Assembly: GCA_030549335.1 (NCBI GenBank)
Contig: CM060197.1
Span: 18,674,501 to 18,738,500, forward strand
Reading direction: 5' to 3'
Length of the DNA stretch: 64,000 nucleotides
Origin: Pontederia crassipes
Lineage: Eukaryota > Streptophyta > Magnoliopsida > Commelinales > Pontederiaceae
Made by a program: the position numbers and the translations under genes. Positions 35,118-44,736 of the stretch are shown here, one piece after another; the first letter of the stretch is position 1, and each line of letters begins with the position of its first letter. Under the pieces are notes generated by a model that did no database searches, was not told the origin of the DNA, and saw nothing but the letters and a program-made list of their open reading frames with translations.

Positions 35118-35999
35118 TTCCATTGTCGATTCGATTTTCTAGTTATCTTCCATTATTTTATTGCTCCCCTATTTCAATTTTTGAAAAAAAACAACACAAA
35201 AAAATTGGTTTGTTAGTTCTTCAAATCCTAGCCGTCTTCCTTATTTGGTTTCATTTGTTCTTTAAGCCCTAGCCGTCATCCTTGCATTCTTCAAATTCTT
35301 CTATAATTAAAAAAAATCACAAAAAAATTCTGCTCATTTGTTCTTGAAAACTTAGTCGTCATCCCTCTTTATTCTTCAAAGTCTGCTGCATTTAAAAAAA
35401 ACTGATAAAAACAAATCCGAAAATAAAAAAAATACAGAAAAGGGAAGTGCAAGAAAGGGGGAAGTGAAGAATTGAGAAAAAAACTAAAAGGAAAGATTCA
35501 AAAGGAAGAGGAAGGAAAGAAAAGAAAAGGAAAGGTTATTTCTAGAGTGAAAGGAGAAAAAAAATCTGAAAGGAAAGATTCAAAAGGAATAGGAAGGAAA
35601 GAAAAGAAAAGGAAAGCTTATTTCTAGAGAGAAAGGTGCACAAGAAATTATGTTATGACTTTGAATAATTTAATCCAATGAATCAGTGATCTTTGATTTC
35701 ATTACATATCTGTCCTTATTTGGCAACCTTTTTTCTGATCTCTATTCTAATTATACCTTCAAGATTTTTTTGATCTTGTAATCATATTGATAAAATTAGA
35801 TTGATTTAATTGCTCATTACCTTATGTTGACTTGCATTAGTTCTCTTAGAACTTGTTGGAGGGTTCAAGAGAGAAAAAAGGCTGAGTGGTGAGTACAATT
35901 CAGGAAATGTCAAATAGAGTTGAGGTAAAATACGAGTGTCACCACGTGAGGTATTGAGATTGCTTTTATCATTAACATTTGCTACAGAAATTTGTCACA
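35118..35999 (+). other. element C leader, purine-rich with tandem duplication
   Basis: No gene seen. A GGAAAGATTCAAAAGGAA unit of about 80 bp ending TTATTTCTAGAG is repeated twice between about 35490 and 35640. AT-rich elsewhere. Confidence 0.6.
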
Positions 36000-36290
36000 A
36001 TGTCAACAGGAAATGATAAAGAACTTAATTCTAGAAAAGAAGTAATTAATTAGGCAAGAATGATGGAGGTCATGACACAATATTTTCATCGTCTTTGAGA
36101 TATGATTACTGAACAACACGATCAGGTAGATGTGCAAATTGCACAGCTACAAAAAGTTATACAACCAAACCATAGAAGAGATTGCCAAAGACATCGTGCT
36201 CATGATGATGATGGGCAAGATGATAAAGAGATGGAAGAGAAAGATGACGAAAGTTGGAGAAGGCCTAGGCGTGTTTAACTTGGAGGAAGA
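36000..36290 (+). pseudogene. element C gag N-terminus
   Basis: Starts at ATG 36000 (MSTGNDKELNSRKEVIN). In-frame stops follow, then IAQLQKVIQPNHRRD and an acidic then Arg-rich run (DDDGQDDKEMEEKDDESWRR), resembling the start of gag in Ty3 elements of this type. The Retrotrans_gag domain itself is absent, so gag was cut just after its N-terminus. Confidence 0.6.
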
Positions 36291-36893
36291 AGTCATGATC
36301 CAGAAAATATTTTCTATGCGCATTGTTGTGTTACGGACATAACTTGTGGACTGATTATTGATAGTGAAAGTTGCGTCAATCTTACTAGCTATTACATGGT
36401 AGAGAAGCTAGGACTACGAACCTTCAAGCACCCCAACCCCTATAAACTACAGTGGGCAAACAATGGAGGAGAAATCAAAGTGACCAAACAGGTGCTTGTG
36501 TCATTTAAAATTGGAAGATTTATTGATGAAGTATTACGTGATGTGGTGTCAATGCATGTTTGCCATATCCTTTTGGGGCGACCATGGCAATATGATCGAG
36601 GTGTGACACGTGATGTTGCTACCAACTGTTATAAATGTCACAAGGATGGAAGAAAGTATACTTTAGAACCATCGCCACATCAAGAAGCATACACAGAGCA
36701 GTTGCAACTTAAGGAGCGTGTAGCAGCTTACAACATTGAGAGGAAGAGCATGACTGCACAAAAACACTTGAGGAAAGATTTTCGTCCACATAGCAAATCT
36801 GAAAGTTCAACTTCTTCTTGGAAATCAAAATGGCATGCAGATTACATGGATAGACATTCCAACTTAAGGAATATAAGTCATATTTCTTCACAA
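36291..36893 (+). pseudogene. element C aspartic protease region
   Basis: Frame through DPENIFYAHCCVTD, then CGLIIDSESCVNLTSYY where Asp in the IID motif keeps the catalytic position (36351-36380). It continues VEKLGLRTFKHPNPYKLQW, KVTKQVLVSFKIGRF and HILLGRPWQYDRG to a basic tail. Ty3 elements of this group place this domain just before RT. Here no RT follows, and the frame runs on to SSQCPNEH, where the 36910 insertion sits. Confidence 0.75.
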
Positions 36894-36995
36894 TGTCCAA
36901 ATGAACATGGCCATCTCTCAGAGCTCACGACCCCTGCTACCGGAGCTGCTCGTCTCCCTCTCGTCGGCCGCGACTCCGGACATCCCTCAGAGGAC

Positions 36996-37292
36996 ATGGC
37001 TTTCCCTAAATGTTATTGCCAACAAGATGCTGCGTTAAAAACTTCTTGGACCGAACGAAATCCTGGCAGAAGATTTTATGGATGTCGTCGTTATGGGCAA
37101 TTTGGGGCATGCGATTACTTCAAATGGCTAGACTCAGAATTCGGCCAATGACCGAAGGAAGTGATAAATGATTTATTACATAGGATTGACGTATCTGAAA
37201 TCGAAGCTAGAAATTTAGTTGGAGTTAATGCAAGGAATGGAGGACTTAACAATATGTGGAAATTTATCCTTGTACTTCTTCTTATTGTGTAA
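36996..37292 (+). pseudogene. GRF zinc-finger protein with C-terminal membrane segment (one nonsense codon)
   Basis: From ATG 36996: MAFPKCYCQQDAALKTSWTE, then RNPGRRFYGC and CDYFKWLDSEF. The spacing C-x-C ... NPGRRF-x2-C ... C-x-(Y/F)-F-x-W-x-D is the GRF-type zinc finger, a single-stranded nucleic-acid binding fold in the better-known family members. A TGA at 37149-37151 replaces what would be an Arg codon (CGA). The same frame then runs PKEVINDLLHRIDVSEIEAR to NMWKFILVLLLIV and a TAA at 37290-37292, giving a hydrophobic C-terminus. From memory, plants have many short GRF proteins with such a tail, several TE-associated. The insertion is in frame with the upstream protease ORF, producing a 251-codon chimeric frame by chance. 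Confidence 0.75.
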
Positions 37293-37479
37293 CAAACTTC
37301 GCCTATGTTTTATAGCCGGTCCAAAGCCCGGATAAAGGAGGAGGGTTGTGTTAGGCCCCGACAGCCAGCGTAAAATCCTGTCGAATCTCATGAACATGGA
37401 TCAACGAATTGGCGTCGTATGATTCATGTAGCCGACCCCACCTAGTGGGATAAGGCTTTGTTGTTGTTGTTGTTGTTGT
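37293..37479 (+). mobile_element. internally deleted RTE LINE (mini-RTE)
   Basis: Matches the first 114 bases of the full LINE (49039-49152) fused to its last 72 (52145-52216), with a few substitutions. The junction is at ...ATCAACGAAT|TGGCGTCGTATG, with short microhomology (GAA/T) in the parent. It keeps the 5' leader and the 3' end CCCACCTAGTGGGATAAGG plus (GTT)n, the parts a SINE-like parasite would need, and loses all protein domains. Confidence 0.85.
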
Positions 37480-37944
37480 TGTCCAAATGAACATGCTATG
37501 ATAATGATGGACAATGGTGATATTGCATCTAAAGAAGAGTTGTCACAAGATAGTGTAGCTTCATCAGGAGAAGAAAGTGGCAAAGAAATTGAAGAAGTTG
37601 AGAAAAGTTTGGTTGCACAACATCACTTGAAGGAAAATGAAGCTGATTGTATAACAACTCAAAATAATCCTAAGAGTTGTGAGAAAGACAAAGATGAAAA
37701 ATATGAGTGCCACAACTTGAGTGATGAAAATGAGAGCCACAAAAAATTTGAGTGCTTAGAAAGGCCACCTTCTGAAAGCATTGAGATACAACATTTAAAT
37801 GTTGAGTGTTATGAGAATTGTGAGAATGAGAGAAGATTAGATCTTGAGTATTCAGAAATGCCACTTTTGGAAAGCATTGAGAGGAAACAATTATGTGTTG
37901 AGTGTTGTGAGAATGAAAAGAGATCAGGTCGTGAGTGTTTATAA
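37480..37944 (+). pseudogene. element C acidic gag-like ORF with Cys-containing repeats
   Basis: Continues the frame cut by the retroposon (AMIMMDNGDIASKEEL). Rich in Glu/Ser. Between about 37745 and 37975 it has two and a half copies of a roughly 30-residue unit, each with E(R/M)P(P/L)xESIE then VEC(Y/C)EN. A TAA at 37942-37944 interrupts the third. The start resembles the region after the zinc knuckle in some Ty3 gags; otherwise I do not recognise it. Confidence 0.5.
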
Positions 37945-39112
37945 AGGCCACCTTCATAGAGATTTGAGAAAAAAGACTTGAGTGATGAGAAAAAAGAAAG
38001 AGAATTTAGTAATTTTTCTCCTAACACTAACCATCTTTTATCTTTTGATTCTGATTTGTCCATGAAAGTATGTAGGAATGGAATATATGAAGATACAAAT
38101 TTTATCATGCAAGGATTTAAAAGAGGTTGTATTTATTTTATGACGACTAGTTTGAAAAGTCTATCTCTTACCTTTGAAACTTTATATTCGTTTGATGTGG
38201 CTAACTTGCAGGTTTTTTTTGGAAGAAGTCTTGAATGACATGCAAACATTAGATCTCAATTTTGTATTCCACTTTCTTATTTATTGAGTGCTGAAAAACT
38301 TTATTTCAGCCACATGTTGAAATTTTGGAATGAATTTTTTTAGTCCTGAGTACTTTTGATTGGTTGATTATGATTTCAAGATTTTCTGATGAGCCTAGAA
38401 TCTTATTCATTTCTTTAAATCCACCTTTATACTTTCCTAAGATCATTTTTCACATCATGATTGGGAATTTCATTGCATTTGCATTAGTAAGACTTCTATG
38501 CATTTTTCAACAAAGATTTGGGATTAATCTCTTTGGAGATATCTTGATTAATACCAGTCACTTGCAGGGTAATTTTGATGATGTTTTGGTTTGTTGGGCA
38601 AGGATTTGCATGATTCCCTTTATAAGCCAAGATGTTTGCTACGTTACAGATCCTATGAAATTTCACTTGCAGATTTTAAAGATTCATTTTATTTTGAGGG
38701 AAAAGATGTTCTTATTTTGGAACTACTTGACAATCTCCTTGTTAGATCTCTAGTTCCGTGGAATACATTGCACATTTTATTTGACTGGATCCTTATGCAC
38801 AAAGGAAGGTCCCCGAAGTTTCGTAATTTGATTCTTAAAATACCATTGTCTCATGGGCATAAGATATTTCATCCAGGTGAGTATGAGAGTCATATTACTT
38901 TTTATATTAATTATGTTCTTCTTTCTGTACACTTGCAGGATCTTAACTTGACGGTATGGATGAGAAATTGTACTTGCAGTTATCATTGAGACACATCAAA
39001 GGGAAGTATCAATATTTTCATTAAGCGTGTCCTAAATGATTTAATAAATCCAGATATGTGACATGTTTATATTCTCCTTATTGTAAATGTAGATTCGAGG
39101 ATGAATCCTTTT
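37945..39112 (+). other. element C 3' internal region, non-coding, with repeated ACTTGCAG
   Basis: Frames are open only in short patches (for example 38591-38989) and none is recognised. ACTTGCAG occurs five times between 38203 and 38979 (ends at 38211, 38567, 38672, 38938 and 38979). It looks like a set of 3' splice sites, at least one (38938) preceded by a pyrimidine-rich tract. Confidence 0.55.
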
Positions 39113-39123
39113 GAATAGGAGGG
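39113..39123 (+). other. element C polypurine tract
   Basis: GAATAGGAGGG, three bases before the 3' LTR, after GAGGATGAATCC, a common setting for Ty3-type elements. Confidence 0.7.
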
Positions 39124-39126
39124 TAA

Positions 39127-39789
39127 TGATATGAACCAGGAAATGCTTATAATTGCAGTCAGTGATAGAAGAACGTTCTAACAAAGTTGGATGATCAAGA
39201 TAATGGTGTGAATCTAAGACATAAGAAAATTGAAGATAATCAAGAATGTTTGCAATTTATGATTGATCCAATTACGACATCGAGTTAGATCAGATCCAAG
39301 TTGTCAATGTGCACAAATTGGGCCGCATGAAGAGACAACATAATTTGGAGCAAATAAATCATGGTTTAACCATATCTATTTGGAATTAATTATATATGAA
39401 AATTTTGCTGAAAGTTGCAATAGGAATTCCTTTAGTTATTAGGAAACTAGTTACCATGCTTGTAGGCTAAGTTAGGCCTTTTTCTTTTACCCCAAATTCT
39501 GCTATCTAGGACCTATAAATACTGCTATTTCCAATTATTTTAGACATCTTTGAATCTATGAAAAATTTTGCTTAATTGCTTTTGCTGTGAGGGCTTACAA
39601 CCTGATCTTCGGGAACTTCCGCCATTAATTACAAGGTTGGCTATCTTGTGATTAAGTCCATCGATTGCTTGGCTCATTGTAATCTCGGGGTTGATATTCC
39701 GCTGCCTTGAAAATTCGTTTGATCTCGTTTCTCTTGATTATCATATATTGTTTCGATCACTCAAGGCATTGTTCTTGAGCATCGTACCA
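39127..39789 (+). repeat. element C 3' LTR
   Basis: 663 bp, same termini as 34429-35104, followed by the TSD ctata. Confidence 0.88.
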
Positions 39790-41335
39790 CTATATGTGTG
39801 CGAGATTAATTGACAATAATGTGTATATGTATATATTTATGTGTGAGATTAAGTGATAATAATATGTATATGTGTATGTGTTAAATATAAGTATAAGTAT
39901 ATATGTGTATTTATATGTCAATATGTGTCCGATTAAGTGAGAGTAATAAAAAGTCAGCTAATGCGGCGGTAAAATATATTAGCAACACCCTAGCGTCGTA
40001 GTAGGATCTCAATTATCTTAGCGTCTGAAAGTTGCGACGCCAGGGAGATGTCAATAGGGCCTCTATAGCGTCGACCATCATTGAGGCTCTATTGTGGCGC
40101 TACATAGACTCTATTGAGTCTCTACAGTGGCGTTAAAATGGAATATTTTGTAACAAATCATGTCACTTAATTCAACCATCATAATTCCAAGATTAAAAAT
40201 ATAAAAATAATATATGTATAAATAAGATATGATAGATATTGTATGCATAAGTAACATATATAATATAGGTAACAAATAAATATTTAGGAGCACTCCTATG
40301 ATGTAGGCATATATAAGTAATTATGTAGAAATAGATATATATGTTGAAGGTACACATATAATATTTAATTTATTTATTCATTAAATTATAGTATAATATA
40401 GATAATATATATTAACATATATGGGTTGCATCAAAATAGATAACATATAGTTATATAAATATAGATAGTGTATAGTTAATCTATTTCTAAATTAACATAT
40501 ATGTTCCTCAAACTATATACTTATGAGATGCCAAATCAGTGTTAAAATAGTGCCAATTAAGCATTGTATGTGTTACATGTGTACGCAACTATAAGAATAT
40601 AAAAATAATATATGTATAATTAAGATATAATATATATTGTATGCATATATAAGTAATAATATAATATAGGTACGTATCAAATATATATTTAGGAACACAC
40701 ATATGATAGGCATATATAAGTAATTATGTAGGAATACATATATATGTTGAAGGTACACATATAATATATATTAAAGTATATGGGGTTGCGTCAAAATAAA
40801 TATAACATATATATAGTTATATAAATATGGATAGCATATAGTTAATCTATTTCTTAATTAACATATATGTTCCTCAAACATATATAGTTATGATATGCCA
40901 AGTAGTGTTAAAATAGTGTCAATTAAGCGTTGTATATGTTACATGTGTAGGAAACTATGGGAATATATTTTTATATTGACGTCTACATAGCTTCGCATTA
41001 TCTGTGATGCCACGTAGCATCGCATAACTCGGCGCCAATTCCGCGCAGATATATAGCGCCCATATAGATTCCTAGCTACCGTCGACAGGGCATCTCAATG
41101 CATACAACGCTATGTGCGCGTCGAACATTGTCGACGCTACAACAACGCTAAATTTTGTCGTGCATTTTCGCTCCATCACGTGCAATAATAATGGCTAATT
41201 GGCATCTCTATGACGCTATTGGGAGGCAAGTAACATCGCCATTGTGTGACTCAACTGAGATGCTATACCGATGCTCATGTCGTCGACTTTGCGTCACTGG
41301 CAATAGAGACGCTATTTTGCATCACTAATCACTAG
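39790..41335 (-). repeat. CACTA-1 5' subterminal region
   Basis: Many short AGCGTC/GACGCT motifs in both directions (39960-40140 and 40970-41330), as expected of TnpA-binding subterminal repeats, separated by an AT-rich core. It is homologous in inverted orientation to 42376-43900 of CACTA-2. No gene seen. Confidence 0.75.
40190..40960. repeat. tandem duplication of about 400 bp in the CACTA-1 subterminal core
   Basis: Two copies (about 40190-40560 and 40600-40960) share the order ATATGTATAA...AAGATAT, TATATAAGTAATTATGTAG, ATATATATGTTGAAGGTACA and GTTAATCTATTTC. CACTA-2 has a single copy at 42720-43020. Confidence 0.7.
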
Positions 41336-41348
41336 TTTTCTTGTAGTT
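41336..41348 (-). repeat. CACTA-1 terminal inverted repeat
   Basis: Plus strand TTTTCTTGTAGTT; a perfect end would be TTTTCTTGTAGTG. The terminal base is changed, which is expected to hinder excision. Confidence 0.75.
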
Positions 41349-41606
41349 AAAGATGATGCATGAAAAATTATGCATTATATTGGCTCATTTAATTTGCATA
41401 TTAGGAATCATTTGTGTTTCAGGAAGGAGAGAATTGGTTTATTTTATTAAAATTTCTTTTAGATTTGATTTATACCTAACTTTGGGAAATCAAAATGCCA
41501 AGAAAATGGAAAAAAACAAATAGAAATAAGCAAATAGCTTCGATCACGGCTGTTCCCATATATGTCATGACCGTTCCATCGTATCGCACGCCTTGAATGC
41601 GCAAAA
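41349..41606. other. flank between CACTA-1 and element D
   Basis: No gene. Rejoins 59031 across element D (TSD caaaa, 41602-41606 and 59026-59030). Carries ACGGCTGTT and GACCGTTCC, variants of the GAGCCGTTA motif repeated at 59040-59640. Confidence 0.6.
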
Positions 41607-42362
41607 TGTTGGAGCAAAGTTTTTATTCCCTATAAAACTATATTTTGATGACAAAAACCTCGAAAGATTAAAGTTATATGCTGAAAAAAGTTTAAATAAA
41701 AAAGTTATGCACTAAACTTTGATTAAATAATTGACTATGGTCTTACTTGATTCTGGATGAATAATGAATATCAAATTGTAAAGAATCCTATTAGCTATCC
41801 ATAGAATCCAAGATTATCTCATTTTGTTAACTATGCAAAAAGTTATGTTCAAAATAGCGTAGGTTGGTCAACAAGCCTATCGAAGCAAAGAAGGTCGGAC
41901 GAGAATATACCGGTCGACAGATCAGAGATACCGGTCGACCGGTCAATGCATGAGCTACACAAATCCACGTCGAGACTACATCGGTCGACAGACCTGATGA
42001 TGCACCGACCGATCAACATAATAAATGAAAATCAAAATGTCGAGACTATACCGGTCGACTGACTAGTCGATAGTTCGGTCGACCAATTGCTGACACTGAA
42101 GAAATCGCACAACGGTCATATAGACCGGTCGACCAGTCCATCAGTGCGGTTGATCGGTTCCTGGCTGTAATGAACTATAATGACTAGTTTTGAATGAGAA
42201 AATTCTAGAAAATTTTCTGAACGAAAGTTTCACACATACAAGCCTATAAAAGGAGTGCCAAAGTCAGAAGCAAAAGCATCCATCCAAGTATTGAAGAAAA
42301 ACTTAAAGTTATCAAACAAAGATCCTTCTCTTGAATTATCATTTTTTTCTCTTCTTTTTCTC

Positions 42363-42375
42363 CACTACAAGAAAA
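42363..42375 (+). repeat. CACTA-2 5' terminal inverted repeat
   Basis: CACTACAAGAAAA, perfect inverse of 55159-55171. Confidence 0.92.
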
Positions 42376-43919
42376 TTGGCGATTAGCGACGCTCAATAGC
42401 ATCTCCAAATATGGTGACTCTACATCGACGCCACTAGTGTCATCATGGCATCCCCGTTGAGTCCCAAATAAGAGACTCTACTTGCCTCTCAATAGCGTCT
42501 CATTAGCGTGTTCTTAGGGTTTCAGGAAATAGGCGCTAATGAAGGTGCCATATAGATGCTCGGGAGATGCTATTATTGTGCGCCATGAGGCGAATGTGCG
42601 CGGGAGAACCTAGCGTTGTTCTCGCGTCGAAAGCTCTCGACGCTAACCTCGCGTCGCAGGACATGCAATGCTATGGAGATGCTAGATGGCGTCACATATG
42701 AAACGACGCTATGTAGATGCCAATATGATTACTTGGAAATAGATAACTATATACATAGGCTATCTATATTTATATCGCTATATGTTTTATATTTTGACGC
42801 AACCCTATATATTATCTATATTATACGTTAATCAATAAATAAATTAAATATTATATATGTATCTTCAACATATATATGTATTTCTACATCATAGGAGTGT
42901 TCCTAAATATATAATTTGTTACCTTATTATATATGTTATTTATCCATACAATATATATCATATCTTAATTATACATATATTCTTAATCATGAAATTATGA
43001 TGGTTGAATTAAGAGACGTGATTTGCTACAAATTATGCCATTTTAGCGTCTCCGTGGAGGCTCAATAGCATCTACTTAGCGCCACACTAGAGCCGCCGAA
43101 AATGTCGACACTAGGGAGACACTATTCGCATCTCTATAGCGTCACCTTTATGAGACGCTAAAATGCGTTAGATGCAAGGTCGACACTATTGGGTCGCTAA
43201 AACAGCTTTAGCGACTCAATAGCGTCTGTATTGCACTACAGTGGCTGACTTTTTATCAAACTCGCTTAATCTGGCACATATAGACATATAAATACGCATA
43301 TATACTTATACTTATATATAATACGTACACGTATACATATTATTATCATTTAATCTCACGCATATAAACATATACATACATATATGCACTTGGAATATGT
43401 ATACATATACATGGTATCTATATATGTCTCGCACATGTATAAACATAAACATACACGTATATACTTATAATACATATAGATAAACATATTGTTGTGACTT
43501 AATCTCTCACATGTAGACATATAAATACGCATATATTACATATATATATATATATATGCACACACACACAATTTGTTATAGACACATATACATATAGACT
43601 TATAATTTAATATACATACATGAATAATTATATATGCATTCCATAATTTTTAGATTGAGGGAAGAGAACCAAACAACTGGAACAGGGCACAATGCGATGA
43701 GACGCTATTTTGATAAATAAAATTACATACATGATAGAAAATTAGAAATAGAAAAAAAATAGTGTCACACTAGCGTCTAATAATTGAGACGCTATAATCA
43801 ATGTCGACGCTACTATGACTCTATGGTGTCGCTACAATATCAGGTTGGCGCCTATGGAGCGTCGACGTAGTGTCACGAGTAATTGAGACGCTAAACAATT
43901 GACTTAAATCCCTAACCCC
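42376..43919 (+). repeat. CACTA-2 5' subterminal region
   Basis: Numerous AGCGTC/GACGCT hexamers at 42376-42720, 43040-43240 and 43760-43890, in both directions, presumed transposase-partner binding sites. The middle (42720-43620) is AT-rich with TATATGTATAC-type runs and matches CACTA-1 inverted. No gene. Confidence 0.75.
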
Positions 43920-44736
43920 TCTTCTTCGTTTTCAGTATTTACTATTACCGATCCATTTACACCGTGCCGACGACCCCGACAATCGATGCCCTCCGCACTG
44001 ATGCCCAACTTTCGACGACCGATGCCCTCCGCTTCCTCCGCTCGCCATTTGACGCTTGACGCCTGACGCCGACGATCGACTCCTCTACCTCCTCCGCCCT
44101 CCGCTTCCTCCGCCCGCCGTTTGACGGTCGACGCCTGACGCCGACGATCGACTCCTCTGCCTCCTCTACCTCCGTCGCCCTCCGCCACTACCTCCTCTGC
44201 CTCCCTGTGCCGACCTCTGCCACCTCCTCTGCAGCCATTTGCCTCCGCCTCCTCCGCGGCCCTCCACCTCCTCCGCGGCCCTCCGCCTCCTCCGCGGTCC
44301 TCCTCCTCCTCCGCCTTCAACCTCCTTCGCCTCCGTCCCCTCCACCTCTGCCTCCTCCACTGCACCCCTCCGCCTCCTCCATCGCGCCCCTCCACTACGC
44401 TCATCCGCCTCCGCCTCCACCTCCTCCACCGCGCCCCTCCGCCACCCTCCACCGCCGCCTCCGCCTCCTCCATCGCACCCCTCCTCCACCGCGCCCCTCT
44501 ACCTCCCCCACCACCTCCTCAACCGTGCCCCTCCACCGCGCTCCTCCGCCTCCACCTCCTCCACCGTGGCCCTCTGCCACACTCCACCACTACCTCCGCC
44601 TCCTCCATCGCGCCCCTCCTTCACCGCGTGGACCTCCGCCTCCTCCGCCGCCCTTCGCCTCCTTTGCCTCCTTTTCCTCCGCCTCGGCCTCCTCCACCGC
44701 CCTCTGCCTCCTCCGCCGCCCTTCGCCTTCCGTCTC
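43920..44736 (+). repeat. CACTA-2 GC-rich CCTCCGCC block
   Basis: Opens with CTTCTTCGTTTTCAG and CCGACGCC(T/G)GACG phrases shared with CACTA-1 near 33900-34020, then CCTCCGCC/CCTCCACC units to the solo LTR. Open frames on both strands (up to 189 codons) have purely repetitive composition, so no protein is called. Confidence 0.65.

Larger units (their letters stand above)
36910..37479 (+). mobile_element. LINE-mobilised chimeric retroposon (GRF ORF plus mini-RTE)
   Basis: A 570-bp insertion bounded by the 16-bp direct repeat TGTCCAAATGAACATG (36894-36909 and 37480-37495). Removing it rejoins the host frame (QCPNEH then AMIMMDNGD). The 5' part (36910-37292) holds a GRF zinc-finger ORF with its leader. 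The 3' part (37293-37479) is a deleted RTE LINE ending in (GTT)n, as RTE insertions do. The long TSD and 3' microsatellite point to LINE-type target-primed insertion of a single chimeric RNA or template-switched cDNA. Confidence 0.85.
34429..39789 (+). mobile_element. element C, non-autonomous Ty3/gypsy-type LTR retrotransposon
   Basis: LTRs 34429-35104 and 39127-39789, starting TGATATGAACCAGGAAATGC and ending ATCGTA(T/C)CA. Perfect TSD ctata (34424-34428, 39790-39794). Initiator-Met tRNA PBS at 35107-35117 and a purine tract at 39113-39123. Internal 4 kb has a gag start, a protease of the Ty3 type (MVEKLGLRTFKHPNPYKLQW, HILLGRPWQYDRGVT), an acidic gag-like ORF and no RT or integrase. Protease comes before the QCPN gag-like segment, so the order is rearranged. 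Probably a rearranged chromovirus relative moved by another element. Exact clade not resolved. Confidence 0.85.
1..41348 (-). mobile_element. CACTA-1, decayed CACTA (En/Spm) transposon, interrupted
   Basis: Transposon read on the minus strand. Its 5' terminus is at 41348, where the end reads AACTACAAGAAAA on the minus strand, a one-base variant of the CACTACAAGAAAA terminus of CACTA-2. The 3' end lies outside the window. Own sequence is 1-71, 12397-14691, 31017-34428 and 39790-41348; the rest is inserted retroelements. Order from its 5' end: subterminal repeats, GC-rich low-complexity block, Tnp2-type transposase, then a multi-exon Transposase_24-like gene. Exon by exon it matches CACTA-2, which confirms that the pieces belong together. 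Both genes are broken. Confidence 0.85.

Noticed and set aside
36396..37151. 251-codon ORF combining protease and GRF finger as a real fusion gene
   Set aside because: The in-frame fusion is caused by a TSD-flanked insertion; the 5' part is a retroelement protease with no RT and the frame stops at a mutated GRF codon.
37461..37481. (GTT)n microsatellite as an independent repeat
   Set aside because: It is the 3' tail of the mini-RTE insertion; the same tail ends the full LINE at 52193-52216.
38591..38989. 132-codon ORF in element C as a gene
   Set aside because: Runs across ACTTGCAG motifs, has no recognisable domain, and overlapping frames are equally open.
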